From: Lachnospiraceae bacterium UBA5899
GTDB lineage: Bacteria > Bacillota > Clostridia > Lachnospirales > Lachnospiraceae
Reading direction: 5' to 3'
Assembly: GCA_002432425.1 (NCBI GenBank)
Contig: DJEL01000037.1
Span: 1 to 64,000 of the forward strand
Length of the DNA stretch: 64,000 nucleotides
Shown here: piece after piece, positions 32,333 to 41,007 of the stretch
Numbering within the stretch: the stretch's first letter is position 1
Layout of the letters: each line of letters begins with the position of its first letter
Notes under the pieces: generated by a model
Told to the model about the DNA's origin: nothing
The model's database searches: none
What the model saw: only the letters and a program-made list of their open reading frames with translations
Translations under genes and position numbers: made by a program

Positions 32333-34465
32333 TTACTCTGATGGAATGGGGTCGTAATTGGTTCCCACCGGATTTCCGGTCTCCGGGTCTAACAGTTCAT
32401 TGGTGTTCGGGTCAATGTAATAGCCGGTTTCCGGGTCTTTTTCAAAGCTCTTCCAAGCCGGTGTGGTGCCCATATCGCCGTAATCCGCCGGGTCCGTGCT
32501 GGGTTCTTTTACCACCGGAGTGCCGTATTTTCTGGTATCCTCCAGCTTCTTTTCTTCCAGCTCCTTTAATTCTTTTTCGGAAAGCTCTTCCGTCATAAAG
32601 ATACCCATGTAAGGCAAAACTTCCGTCAGGACATTCCTGGCAATAATGGCTGCCTGTCTGGTACCGCCGGTCTGGTCCGGCATGTTGGGTCTGTCGATTA
32701 CCACATAAACGGCAATCTGCGGGTCGTCCGCCGGTGCAAAACCGATAAAGGAAACCACGTATTCTCCGTTTCCTCGGGGAAGGGTCTGTGCGGTACCGGT
32801 CTTGCCGCCTATTAAATAGCCGGCAGGTCTTGCGGATTTACCGGTGTTGCCGGTGTAATTGGGGTCGCATACCGCTTCGCCGTACTCCCTTAAATAAGCG
32901 GAAGTACTCTCGGATACCACCTGTTTTAACACACGCGGTTCGATGTTTTTTACTACGGCGCCGTTTGTGGTGCGTATCTGTTTTACCATGTGGGGTTCGT
33001 AATAATAGCCGCCGTTAATTAAGGCACAGTAGCCGGTAATCATCTGAATCATGGTGACGTTAAAGCCCTGTCCGAAGGAGCTGACCGCCAGGTCCGTCTG
33101 GTCGATTTTCTCCGCACCGTGCACCAGTTCCGCCGTTCTGGCTTCACCGGCAAGGTCAATATTGGTCTTTAAGCCCAGATTGAAATTTTTCTGATATTCC
33201 GCAAAGGTTTCCTTTCCGATGGCGAACGACATTTTCATTAACGCCACGTTGCAGGAACTGGCAATCGCATGCTTTACGGTAACCGTTCCGTCGCCGTACC
33301 GGTTGTGGCACCGGATTTTGTGACCGCCCACCTCCAGGCTGCCTCCGCATTCAAAAGTATCCGTATCGTGGATTTTTCCGGTTTCCAGTCCCATTGCCAC
33401 CGTAAAGGGTTTGAAGGTGGAACCCGGTTCATAAGTATCCGTAATGCAGAAATTTCGCCAGATGCTGTTTAAGGTTTCGTAATAGGTATCGTTTTCCTTC
33501 ATCAGGGCAATCTGGTCTTCATCGTAATACGCACTCAAATCATAGGGACTGTTCAAATCGAAGGTCGGAGCACTCGCCATGGCAAGCACCTCTCCGCTGT
33601 TTACGTCCATGACGATGCAGCCGATGTTGTTTGCCGCCTGTCCCTCTTTATAATTGTCCTTGTATTCCACCCAGAAATCGTTCAGCTTTTCTTCCACGAT
33701 GGACTGGATGTTGGCATCAATGGTGCTGACAATGGTATAACCGTCCTGTGCGGGCTTCGTGGTACGCTCCAGACTGGAGTCGTCGTTTAAGTAACCGAAT
33801 TCCCTGCCGTTGGTGCCGCTCAGCAAATCGTTGTAATACTCTTCCAGACCGTACATACCGATACCGTCCGATGTGGTAAAGCCGATGACATCGCAGGCAA
33901 GACTGCCGTAAGGATAGCCTCTTTTATAGTTTTCCTCAAACCATACACCCTTGATGTCGTTGCCCCTGCCCGGATTGCCGTCTTCATCCTTCTGGGTATC
34001 GTTCTGGATTTCCACAAAATCACTGATTTCCGAATAGGACATTTTTTTTAACGGTACATAATAACTGCTGGTGGGATTGTTGGTAATGTAATTCTTGACT
34101 TCCTTCATATCGAGCTGTGGAAAACATTCCTCCAGCGCCTTTAACGTGGAGTCCAGATATTTTCCGTCCTTGGTCAGCATGACCTTGGCATCCAGCACCA
34201 GACTGTATACTTTTTCACTGACTGCCAGTGTGGTGCCGTTGCAGTCCAAAATATCCCCTCTTCGGTAAGGCAGTGTCACACTGTCGTATTTCTGCTGTGA
34301 TAAAATCTGCTTGCTGTACTGTTCGCCTTTTTTACTGTTTATCCAGATTAACCGGGCGCTCAGTCCCACAAACGCCAATAAAATCAGACAGAAAAGTACT
34401 ATCAGCTTCTTCTGCATGCGGATAGGAAATTTCTGTCTTAATTTTATTTTGGCTTTTTTTGCCAT
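32333..34465 (-). CDS. class B penicillin-binding protein, FtsI/PBP2B-like
   Basis: 710 residues from MAKKAKIKLRQKFP. It has a basic cytoplasmic tail, one membrane segment (LIVLFCLILLAFVGLSARLIW), the dimerisation region (RRGDILDCNGTTLAVS) and the transpeptidase domain with Ser349 in EPGSTFKPF, SCN at 404-406 and KTG at 555-557 (GGKTGTAQT). After the catalytic domain an acidic, proline-rich tail of about 80 residues follows (DPETGYYIDPNTNELLD). It lies directly after ftsL and so is the likely division transpeptidase. An in-frame TTG 33 bases upstream is not preferred because the family start is a short basic tail. Confidence 0.92.
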   Translation of the reverse strand: MAKKAKIKLRQKFPIRMQKKLIVLFCLILLAFVGLSARLIWINSKKGEQYSKQILSQQKYDSVTLPYRRGDILDCNGTTLAVSEKVYSLVLDAKVMLTKDGKYLDSTLKALEECFPQLDMKEVKNYITNNPTSSYYVPLKKMSYSEISDFVEIQNDTQKDEDGNPGRGNDIKGVWFEENYKRGYPYGSLACDVIGFTTSDGIGMYGLEEYYNDLLSGTNGREFGYLNDDSSLERTTKPAQDGYTIVSTIDANIQSIVEEKLNDFWVEYKDNYKEGQAANNIGCIVMDVNSGEVLAMASAPTFDLNSPYDLSAYYDEDQIALMKENDTYYETLNSIWRNFCITDTYEPGSTFKPFTVAMGLETGKIHDTDTFECGGSLEVGGHKIRCHNRYGDGTVTVKHAIASSCNVALMKMSFAIGKETFAEYQKNFNLGLKTNIDLAGEARTAELVHGAEKIDQTDLAVSSFGQGFNVTMIQMITGYCALINGGYYYEPHMVKQIRTTNGAVVKNIEPRVLKQVVSESTSAYLREYGEAVCDPNYTGNTGKSARPAGYLIGGKTGTAQTLPRGNGEYVVSFIGFAPADDPQIAVYVVIDRPNMPDQTGGTRQAAIIARNVLTEVLPYMGIFMTEELSEKELKELEEKKLEDTRKYGTPVVKEPSTDPADYGDMGTTPAWKSFEKDPETGYYIDPNTNELLDPETGNPVGTNYDPIPSE

Positions 34466-34521
34466 TCTCTTATTCTTTTCTCGTTCTTTTCTGCCCAATG
34501 TGCTTTACACCCCGTCTTTAT

Positions 34522-35025
34522 TTACTGTTTGGGTATATCGCCAAACTGTCTTACATAATCGCTGCCTTCGTTGTTGTAGTATACAATCTGGCCTTCCTGT
34601 GCGTATACCATTCCCAGTTCGCCAATGGCAATTCTTTTAATCTCGTCCAGATTAACATTGCTATTGATGCGGGCAAGCTCGTCATCGTTGGAAAGCTTTA
34701 AGTTGTTCAGTTCCTTCTCCAGGGATGCGATTTTTTCTACCTTTGCCGTTGTTTCCGCCTGCAACTGGATATAACCGATTAACACGTAACCGGCAACCAT
34801 CATCGCCAGTGCCAGAAATACCACATAACCAAAGTTCATGTGATGTGCTCTTTCCCGGTTCTTTCTGGTTTCGTTGCTGATTTTCTTTCTGGGTTCTTCT
34901 TCTATTGCACGTCTGACATCGAGCTGTCTTGCTGTACTGCCATCCACATAATAATCTCCGTAGCCCCTTGTTCTTCTATACTGTGTACTTCTGTTCTGTG
35001 TGTTTCTCCCCTGCGTCCTTGCCAT
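34522..35025 (-). CDS. ftsL: FtsL-like cell division protein
   Basis: 167 residues from MARTQGRNTQNRSTQ. A long basic, glutamine/arginine-rich cytoplasmic region of about 60 residues precedes one membrane segment (YVVFLALAMMVAGYVLIGYI), then a coiled coil (KVEKIASLEKELNNLKLSND) and a short tail with IAIGELGMVYAQEGQIVYY, the family end motif. FtsL forms the trimer with DivIC and DivIB. Assignment rests on topology and position between rsmH and the FtsI-like PBP, as FtsL sequences are poorly conserved. GAGGG lies eight bases before the ATG. Confidence 0.85.
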   Translation of the reverse strand: MARTQGRNTQNRSTQYRRTRGYGDYYVDGSTARQLDVRRAIEEEPRKKISNETRKNRERAHHMNFGYVVFLALAMMVAGYVLIGYIQLQAETTAKVEKIASLEKELNNLKLSNDDELARINSNVNLDEIKRIAIGELGMVYAQEGQIVYYNNEGSDYVRQFGDIPKQ

Positions 35026-35169
35026 GTTTCTTTCCCTCATTTCTTTCTTGATGTCTTACCTAAAGATGCTATGGTTTTTACCCTTTTATCTTCTCTGTTA
35101 CTTCTCATTCTTTTTGTCTGTTAAGTTTTGTTTTTCTGACTTTTTAAGCTAATATTTTTATCGGATTTT

Positions 35170-35245
35170 CAGTCTTATTCAATCTCTTACGTCTTATCCA
35201 ATTTTTTCGGCTTTTTCTGCCTCATCCAACCTCTTCGGTCTTTTC
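35170..35245. repeat. degenerate 28-bp tandem repeat at the end of rsmH
   Basis: Units 35218-35245 and 35190-35217 align over 28 bases; every one of the roughly eight differences is an A/G (T/C) transition. A partial third copy covers 35170-35189. The first unit contains the last codons and stop of rsmH; the rest is a purine-rich leader toward ftsL. Confidence 0.65.
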
Positions 35246-36166
35246 AAATACTCTCAGTTTTGCGCTCTTGGAGCGGCTGTTTTCGGCAAGCTCCTCTTCA
35301 CTCGGAAGTATCGGCTTTCTGCTGATAACTTTTCCTTTCGGCTTCTTTCCGCATACACATATCGGAAATTCCGGCGGACATGTGCAGGGATTTTCTGCTT
35401 TTTTGAATGCCGATTTCACCAGTCTGTCCTCTAAGGAATGGAAGGTGATGATGCAAAGCCTTCCGCCCGGATTTAAGAGGCCTATCATCATGTCCAGCGA
35501 ATCCCTCAACACTTCCAGCTCTCGGTTGCATTCAATGCGGATTGCCTGAAAAGTCTGCTTTGCCGGATGCCCCGACTGCCGGAACTTTGCGGGAATGGCT
35601 CCCTTTATAATCTCCGCCAGCTCCCCGGTGGTTATGATTTCTTTTTTCTCTCTTTCCTGCACAATGTGTTTGGCAATGTTCTTTGCAAACTGGTCTTCTC
35701 CGTAGTCCCGGATGATGCGGTACAGATCTCTTTCGGGATATCCGTTTACAATATCCTTGGCGGTAAGGGACTGTCTTCTGTCCATCCGCATGTCAAGAGG
35801 GGTATCAAACCGGTAGGAAAAACCTCTTTCTTCTGTATCTAACTGGTAGGAGGAAACCCCCAGGTCCAGTACAATGCCATCCACTTTTTCTACGCCGTAT
35901 CCGGAAAGCACTTCCTTCATCCGGCAATAGTTGCTGCGGATGAGCGTTACTTTTTCTGCATAATCGGCAAGTCGTTCTGTGGCTGCTGCGATTGCGGCAT
36001 CGTCCTGGTCAATTCCGAAAAATCTTCCCTTATCGGACAGGCGTTTTACCACCTGCAGGGCATGTCCCCCGCCGCCGGTCGTTCCATCCACATAGATGCC
36101 GTCTTCTTTGATATTCAGATTTTCAATGGTTTCCTTCAGTAAAACCGAATAATGGGAAAACGCCAT
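35222..36166 (-). CDS. rsmH: 16S rRNA m4C1402 methyltransferase
   Basis: 314 residues. RsmH (MraW) methylates N4 of C1402 in the P site. The N-terminus HYSVLLKETIENLNIKEDG and the SAM motif YVDGTTGGGGHAL are typical; GIVLDLGVSSYQLDTEERGFSYRFDTPLDMRMD is the family signature region, and CIITFHSLEDRLVK precedes a cysteine cluster (CTCPPEFPICVCGKK). AGGAG lies before the ATG. It follows mraZ by about 50 bases and is separated from ftsL by a 196-base purine-rich stretch that contains degenerate repeats but no visible gene. Confidence 0.97.
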   Translation of the reverse strand: MAFSHYSVLLKETIENLNIKEDGIYVDGTTGGGGHALQVVKRLSDKGRFFGIDQDDAAIAAATERLADYAEKVTLIRSNYCRMKEVLSGYGVEKVDGIVLDLGVSSYQLDTEERGFSYRFDTPLDMRMDRRQSLTAKDIVNGYPERDLYRIIRDYGEDQFAKNIAKHIVQEREKKEIITTGELAEIIKGAIPAKFRQSGHPAKQTFQAIRIECNRELEVLRDSLDMMIGLLNPGGRLCIITFHSLEDRLVKSAFKKAENPCTCPPEFPICVCGKKPKGKVISRKPILPSEEELAENSRSKSAKLRVFEKTEEVG

Positions 36167-36217
36167 CTCCTGCTCCTTCTTACTTTTCTGTTTCCAGTCC
36201 CTGTACGGCTCCTTAGC

Positions 36218-36652
36218 TTAAATGCCAAGTCCAAGCTCTGACATGTGCTTTGCAATTTCTTCCATGTCTTCGTAGGTAACTGTTCCGTCGTATCTTTCCT
36301 TACTCCAGATTTCTGCTCTGTTTCCTACACCAATCAGCACCACATCTTTCTGCAGTGCGGCAAATTCTTTCAGTGCCGCCGGAATTAAGATACGTCCCTG
36401 CTTGTCCACTTCGACGACTGATGCGCCTGCCATGAAGAAACGGACAAACTTACGGACTTCCGGGTTGGTTAAGGAAGGCAGTTTCTGCAGCTTTTCCTGA
36501 AATGCGGTCCACTCGGTATTGTCAAAGACAAACAAGCAGCCATCCAGTCCTTTTGTCACCACGAATTCGTCTTTCAGAATTTCGCGGAACTTTGAAGGAA
36601 TGATCAGCCTGCTCTTCGCGTCAATCGTATGGTTGTATTCGCCCATGAACAT
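36218..36652 (-). CDS. mraZ: transcriptional regulator MraZ
   Basis: 144 residues with two SpoVT/AbrB-like half domains, each carrying the DxxxR motif: DAKSRLIIPSKFR near the N-terminus and DKQGRILIPAALKEF in the second half. The start MFMGEYNHTIDAK is the family start. MraZ binds tandem short repeats in front of its own operon and regulates the division and wall cluster. Four matching repeats lie 49-84 bases upstream, which supports autoregulation. It heads the cluster mraZ to divIB. Confidence 0.97.
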   Translation of the reverse strand: MFMGEYNHTIDAKSRLIIPSKFREILKDEFVVTKGLDGCLFVFDNTEWTAFQEKLQKLPSLTNPEVRKFVRFFMAGASVVEVDKQGRILIPAALKEFAALQKDVVLIGVGNRAEIWSKERYDGTVTYEDMEEIAKHMSELGLGI

Positions 36653-36700
36653 ATCCGATCACCCGCCTTAAAGTTGCTGCCACGGAAAGGGATTTATTTA

Positions 36701-36736
36701 CCACTTCAAACCACTTGGCACCACTTTCCACCACTT
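36701..36736 (-). promoter_or_regulatory. MraZ operator: four AAGTGG boxes at 10-bp spacing
   Basis: CCACTT (AAGTGG on minus) occurs at 36701, 36711, 36721 and 36731, exactly 10 bases apart, with a fifth AAGTGG in the opposite orientation inside the promoter spacer (about 36758). This matches published MraZ box arrays with one-helical-turn phasing. Confidence 0.88.
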
Positions 36737-36749
36737 TTATACTGATTTT

Positions 36750-36777
36750 ATAATAAAAAGTGGAATTTAGCAAGCAA
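36750..36777 (-). promoter_or_regulatory. candidate mraZ promoter
   Basis: TTGCTT (36772-36777), a 16-base spacer and TATTAT (36750-36755). The MraZ boxes lie directly downstream of the -10, so bound MraZ would block start or clearance. Confidence 0.5.
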
Positions 36778-36830
36778 AATAAAGGAATTTCTTCATTTTT
36801 TCTTAAGAAAATACTGGAAATTTTTCACGT

Positions 36831-36865
36831 AAAAACAGCAGGTACAATATCTTGTACCTGCTGTT
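36831..36865 (-). terminator. ychF terminator
   Basis: Perfect 14-bp stem AACAGCAGGTACAA/TTGTACCTGCTGTT (36834-36847, 36852-36865) with a 4-base loop; minus continues TTTTTACG. Confidence 0.93.
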
Positions 36866-36922
36866 AATTTCACTACTATTTATACTTTTGGGGTTTTGGG
36901 ATAGTGCCCTATGTCCTGTGGC

Positions 36923-38020
36923 TTATACATTGAAACGGAACAGAATGACATCGCCGTCTTTTACCACGTAATCTTTGCCTTCCATTCCCACCAGACCTTT
37001 TTCACGGGCTGCTGCCAAAGAGCCCTGCTCCAGAAGATCTTTGTAATTAACTACTTCCGCCTTGATAAAGCCTCTTTCAAAATCGGTATGAATTTTACCG
37101 GCTGCCTGCGGAGCCTTGGTGCCGATTTTAATGGTCCATGCTCTGGTTTCGTCCTCTCCGGCTGTCAGGTAGCTAATCAATCCCAGCAGTTTATAGCTTG
37201 CACGGATTAACTTGTCAAGACCGGACTCCTTCAGACCCAAATCCTCTAAGAACATTGCCTTTTCGTCATCATCCAGCTCTGCGATTTCCTGTTCAATCTG
37301 GGCGCAGATAACAAATACCTCGCTGCCTTCTTTTGCCGCAAATTCTCTGACCTTTGCCACGCCGGGGTTGCTTGCGCCATCGTCTGCCAGGTCATCTTCC
37401 GCTACGTTTGCCGCAAAAATTACCGGTTTGTAGGTAAGCAGATTGTACTCTGCCAGCCATGCCAGTTCATCCTCATCCTCGGTCACAAAGCTTCTTGCCA
37501 GCTTGCCGGCTTCCAGATGGGCTTTCATCTTTTCCTGCAATGCCAGTTCCTTTTCTAAGGACTTGTCCATGCGGGCTGCCTTGGCAGTCTTTGCAATTCT
37601 TCTTTCCAGAATTTCCAAATCGGAGAATATAAGCTCTAAGTTAATGGTTTCAATATCTCTCATGGGGTCCACACTGCCGTCCACATGAATGACATTGGGG
37701 TCTTCAAAGCATCTTACCACATGCACAATGGCATCTACTTCACGGATATTGCTTAAGAACTGGTTGCCAAGACCTTCGCCCTTGGATGCGCCCTTTACCA
37801 GACCGGCAATGTCTACGAATTCAATAACCGCCGGTGTCACCTTCTTGGACTGATACATATCTCCCAAAAGCTTTAATCTTTCATCCGGCACTGCTACAAT
37901 ACCCACATTGGGGTCAATGGTACAGAACGGATAGTTTGCCGATTCCGCACCCGCTTTTGTCAGTGAATTGAATAATGTACTTTTTCCTACATTGGGAAGA
38001 CCCACAATACCTAGTTTCAT
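36923..38020 (-). CDS. ychF: Obg-like ATPase YchF
   Basis: 365 residues, the family length. YchF/OLA1 is a translation-associated P-loop protein that prefers ATP. The G1 motif is GLPNVGKSTLFNSLTKAG; G3 is FVDIAGLVKGASKGEGLGNQFL, with the family-typical non-catalytic switch; G4 is degenerate (FAANVAEDDL); a coiled-coil insertion covers about 130-190, and a TGS domain ends the protein (RAWTIKIGTKAPQAAGKIH, VVKDGDVILFRFNV). AAGGAGG lies upstream of the ATG. It appears monocistronic, with its own promoter and terminator. Confidence 0.97.
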   Translation of the reverse strand: MKLGIVGLPNVGKSTLFNSLTKAGAESANYPFCTIDPNVGIVAVPDERLKLLGDMYQSKKVTPAVIEFVDIAGLVKGASKGEGLGNQFLSNIREVDAIVHVVRCFEDPNVIHVDGSVDPMRDIETINLELIFSDLEILERRIAKTAKAARMDKSLEKELALQEKMKAHLEAGKLARSFVTEDEDELAWLAEYNLLTYKPVIFAANVAEDDLADDGASNPGVAKVREFAAKEGSEVFVICAQIEQEIAELDDDEKAMFLEDLGLKESGLDKLIRASYKLLGLISYLTAGEDETRAWTIKIGTKAPQAAGKIHTDFERGFIKAEVVNYKDLLEQGSLAAAREKGLVGMEGKDYVVKDGDVILFRFNV

Positions 38021-38071
38021 TTTTCTATATTTCCTCCTTAAAAACCTCCATTTTACGAACGTTCTGTGATT

Positions 38072-38101
38072 TTAATACTTGGTTATGTACCAATATTTCA
38101 A
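38072..38101 (-). promoter_or_regulatory. candidate ychF promoter with palindromic spacer
   Basis: TTGAAA (38096-38101), an 18-base spacer and TATTAA (38072-38077). TTGGT...ACCAA lies in the spacer and could be an operator. Confidence 0.45.
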
Positions 38102-38448
38102 GCAAAAGCCAAATCACTTTTAAGCTTTCCGTAAACCGGTCTATTTCCCTGAGTTTTTGTTTCTTTGTTATATGAACTTATAGTTTTATTGTAATTCCGG
38201 CTTTGCCACACCACTAATAACATTATATCATTCGTGTTGTGCTTTAACAGGATACTCTTTTACATAAGAATACAGGTTCTGACCATTTCCTAAAAGAGCC
38301 TCAATATTCAGACTTCACTATATCATAAAGAGTACCAAAAGTAAATTCTTATATTTCATTGTTCTCGGTCAAATATTTCTCAAATTTTAACCGGCATTCC
38401 TTTCTATCATGCTTTTATGTTCCATACTATATTGCGAAGCCTAATTAT
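38102..38448. other. AT-rich intergenic stretch at the left edge of the AbiE cassette
   Basis: About 350 bases with stops in all frames and no recognisable RNA fold, terminator or direct repeat. Base composition turns visibly more AT-rich here and stays so to about 41.1 kb. No integrase, tRNA or insertion-sequence end is visible. Confidence 0.5.
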
Positions 38449-39045
38449 CTAATTATTATAGAATCTGTGTTTAAAATCCAACTTATATTGAACTACCTTG
38501 GCATCACCTTCAAACGCAGAATACAAATCAGATAATTCTTCCTTATGCTTTTCTTCCCAATTATTTTTTGTAAGATACTCTTTGAAACAATCTAAAGTGC
38601 TCATATCCTCTCCCAGATATTCAGCACCCATTTTTTCAAACACATGTCTACTATGAGCATTGTCACTTTCTATCCTCACCAGATAGTAATCAATGCTCTC
38701 CGGATCATATGTCAGTTCCATCAGCAAATCCACTGCATTTCCTGCAATGCCTTTATTCCTATATTTTTCAAGAATCGAAATACCAATTTCCGGAGTTCTC
38801 GATTCGTCCTTCAACTCCACAGACCCGCAGAAGTCCATTTTTTCATCCAAAATAATAAATAAACCTTTATCAGAAAGAACGGAATCCCACATAATATCTT
38901 TACTTAACGGATTCCGAAAAAAAGTGGTATCTCCATTAATTTGACGTTGCAATTCAACGTATTTTTCTCTATCTGATTCCACTATTTTCGAAAGTGCATA
39001 CCTATCATTATGTACTAGAATTTCTCTGCCCGCTTTTGCAAACAT
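38449..39045 (-). CDS. GNAT family N-acetyltransferase, third gene of the AbiE cassette
   Basis: 198 residues. The fold follows RimJ/RimL-like GNATs: GLFIILDEKMDFCGSVELKD forms the central strands, PEIGISILEKYRNKGIAGNAV contains the acetyl-CoA pyrophosphate loop (a degenerate Q/RxxGxG/A), and IESDNAHSRHVFEKMGAEYLG is the late conserved motif. The C-terminal 45 residues are charged and extend beyond the GNAT core. It lies 71 bases after abiEii, on the same strand and in the same AT-rich block, without an evident promoter of its own. The acetyl acceptor is unknown; a role with the toxin system is inferred from context only. Confidence 0.82.
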   Translation of the reverse strand: MFAKAGREILVHNDRYALSKIVESDREKYVELQRQINGDTTFFRNPLSKDIMWDSVLSDKGLFIILDEKMDFCGSVELKDESRTPEIGISILEKYRNKGIAGNAVDLLMELTYDPESIDYYLVRIESDNAHSRHVFEKMGAEYLGEDMSTLDCFKEYLTKNNWEEKHKEELSDLYSAFEGDAKVVQYKLDFKHRFYNN

Positions 39046-39115
39046 CCTAAATCAACTCCATCTCTTCCATGATTAATCAGAGCCTTTTCCTTCCTTAGCC
39101 TTCAAGCTTACTGAT

Positions 39116-40204
39116 TTATTTTTCTTTTAGATACTTCTCAAATGAATACACAACCTCTTCCGCTTCTTCTCCCAGCAATCTAACTGCTGCAGCCACATAC
39201 GCATAACAATCCAAATTAACCTTTCTCAGATAATTAATCCCTCTTGCACCTCTGAAATTCAGCTTATCATTCATGTATTCTTCCGTACTTTCAATAGCCA
39301 CATATTCCGCATCAGCATAAAGACAAGCAGCAAGATACAGCACCTCACACGCAATATATGCTGCCAGTTCACCATTGAACCTTTCGCTGTAAATATGTCC
39401 ACCTATTCTACGGATTCCATCAGCAAAATATGTATATTCCTCTTTATCAATACCACCTTTAGAGATAATGCAACAGCAACTGCTTATGGTATCCCGAAGA
39501 ACCTCTTTTACACTATAGTCCATTCCTCTATACCCCAGCTCAGTTACTGCCACATCCCTATATACTTCACGCATCTCAGCATAATTTGTCATTTCTCTCG
39601 AAAGCGTATAACAATCATACAACTGCTTAATAATTTCAAGCTCTTTATCTATGCCAAATAAAATTCCTGTCGTATGCGGTGCAAAGGCAGTAAGTTTATC
39701 TCCCAGAATACTATTTATATTCGGAATTCTAACCGTCAGATCTTCGCCTTCGGTTAAAAGTAAATCATTTTTTATAGGCTTCTCCAGAAGCGTCTGGTAA
39801 TGATTCTCTTCAAACAAAATATCCAGCAATATAACCAGCGGTTTATCATTAATCGGAGAATCGTATGTAAATTCATAATGTCTTTTTTCAATATTATTTC
39901 TCCCCTTTCGAACATCCTCTTCCTGGCTTTTGAAAGGAAATATTTGACCGGCCTTCCGGATAAATGTCTCCACATCCGTTCCAGGTTCTACTATGATATC
40001 AATATCTGTTGACAATCTTCTTGGCTTTTCAAGTAAAAGCATCAAACAGGTTCCACCCTTAAATATAAAAGGCATTCCCACCTTTGATATTGCTTCCAGC
40101 AGGCCAAATGCATATACGGTCTTTTCTAATAAGGATGGATCATTTCCGCTTATCTTTTGTAATCTTTCAAAATTTTCTCTTGTAAAATTATCTTGTGTCA
40201 GCAC
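39116..40204 (-). CDS. abiEii: AbiEii/AbiGii-type nucleotidyltransferase toxin
   Basis: About 362 residues. The N-terminal domain is a minimal nucleotidyltransferase: FKGGTCLMLLLEKPRRLS supplies the GG(T/S) motif, STDIDII the metal-binding DxD, VILLDILFEE the third aspartate, and ILGDKLTAFAP the conserved lysine motif of AbiEii. The C-terminal half is helical. AbiEii enzymes are type IV toxins that act as nucleotidyltransferases and are countered by AbiEi at transcription level. The most likely start is a GTG at 40204 with GGAGG eight bases upstream, overlapping abiEi by 17 bases; a TTG at 40219 is also possible. Codon use is more AT-rich than its housekeeping neighbours. Confidence 0.88.
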   Translation of the reverse strand: MLTQDNFTRENFERLQKISGNDPSLLEKTVYAFGLLEAISKVGMPFIFKGGTCLMLLLEKPRRLSTDIDIIVEPGTDVETFIRKAGQIFPFKSQEEDVRKGRNNIEKRHYEFTYDSPINDKPLVILLDILFEENHYQTLLEKPIKNDLLLTEGEDLTVRIPNINSILGDKLTAFAPHTTGILFGIDKELEIIKQLYDCYTLSREMTNYAEMREVYRDVAVTELGYRGMDYSVKEVLRDTISSCCCIISKGGIDKEEYTYFADGIRRIGGHIYSERFNGELAAYIACEVLYLAACLYADAEYVAIESTEEYMNDKLNFRGARGINYLRKVNLDCYAYVAAAVRLLGEEAEEVVYSFEKYLKEK

Positions 40205-40925
40205 CCATATATCCTCCAATGTATTTTTTCACTTCATCTGACTTGCCTCGTCTGCTCGCATAACGCAAAAGCCTTGCGTAATCAATCAAATATGATTTAT
40301 CAGCAAGATTATAGACTCCCTGTAATTCACTTCTACTGTATAGATTCTTAAATGATTTCTCCGCCACAATATCTACCAGCAGTTGCTCAATACACATACT
40401 ATGATACTCATCCGCACACCTTGGTGCTTCACTAATCAGATTAAGCATCACAATATTGTCACCGGTACAGTACGCATCCCATTCCTTTTCATTAGGCTTA
40501 AGCAAAATATTCCAGTCCGTCTCTTCCTGAAGATAACGAAAAACAAAATCGATAGCATCCTTCTCAACCAACACAAAAAAAATATTCCTGCCAATTAGAT
40601 GATTTAAAAATTCATTCAACTGCACACTTTCAAAGCACACAAAATTGACACAAGGAAATTTAGACTCTATTTTCTCACTTACCTCCTGGAACCGTTCATT
40701 CACCTGCGGTTTATATATATGCTTTCCTGCCGCACTGTTACTTTGAAGAACATACTTTCCTCGTTGTTTTCTGCATATAGTTCCATTATCAACCATTTCA
40801 GAAATGATCCATTTGAAAGAATTAAATGTCAGCTCCGGTTTCTCCCTAACCAAAGCATCATATATCTGTTGTCTCGTATATTCTTTTTCCTTATTTAATT
40901 GGCAAATCACTTCTTCATACCACAT
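40188..40925 (-). CDS. abiEi: AbiEi-type antitoxin and transcriptional repressor
   Basis: 245 residues. The N-terminal winged helix (KEYTRQQIYDALVREKPEL, FKWIISEMVDNGTICRKQRG, YVL) is the DNA-binding part; a C-terminal domain of about 165 residues follows, with FFVLVEKDAIDFVF and a basic end (LLRYASRRGKSDEVKKY). In studied AbiE systems AbiEi binds two inverted repeats cooperatively, bends DNA and represses the operon, and its C-terminal domain neutralises the toxin. Two identical 41-bp inverted-repeat elements flank the promoter here. GGAG lies eight bases before the ATG. It overlaps abiEii, so expression is coupled. Confidence 0.85.
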   Translation of the reverse strand: MWYEEVICQLNKEKEYTRQQIYDALVREKPELTFNSFKWIISEMVDNGTICRKQRGKYVLQSNSAAGKHIYKPQVNERFQEVSEKIESKFPCVNFVCFESVQLNEFLNHLIGRNIFFVLVEKDAIDFVFRYLQEETDWNILLKPNEKEWDAYCTGDNIVMLNLISEAPRCADEYHSMCIEQLLVDIVAEKSFKNLYSRSELQGVYNLADKSYLIDYARLLRYASRRGKSDEVKKYIGGYMGADTR

Positions 40926-40937
40926 TTTATCGTCTCC

Positions 40938-40978
40938 ATATCTTTCGGCAATTTTTTATTATTTTGCCGTAAGATATA
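40938..40978. promoter_or_regulatory. AbiE operator copy 1
   Basis: 41 bases identical to 41008-41048. Each is an inverted repeat, ATATCTT-CGGCAA against TTGCCG-AAGATAT with one mismatched centre pair per arm. This copy touches the -10 and covers the predicted transcription start. Confidence 0.85.
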
Positions 40979-41006
40979 GTATACTTATATTTTCAGAAAA
41001 TATCAA
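40978..41006 (-). promoter_or_regulatory. AbiE operon promoter
   Basis: TTGATA (41001-41006), an exact 17-base spacer and TATACT (40978-40983). It lies exactly between the two operator copies. Confidence 0.82.
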
Positions 41007-41007
41007 T

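Noticed and set aside
38046..38070. LexA-type box near ychF (GAACGTTC)
   Set aside because: The half-sites lack the required spacer, and no SOS gene is adjacent.
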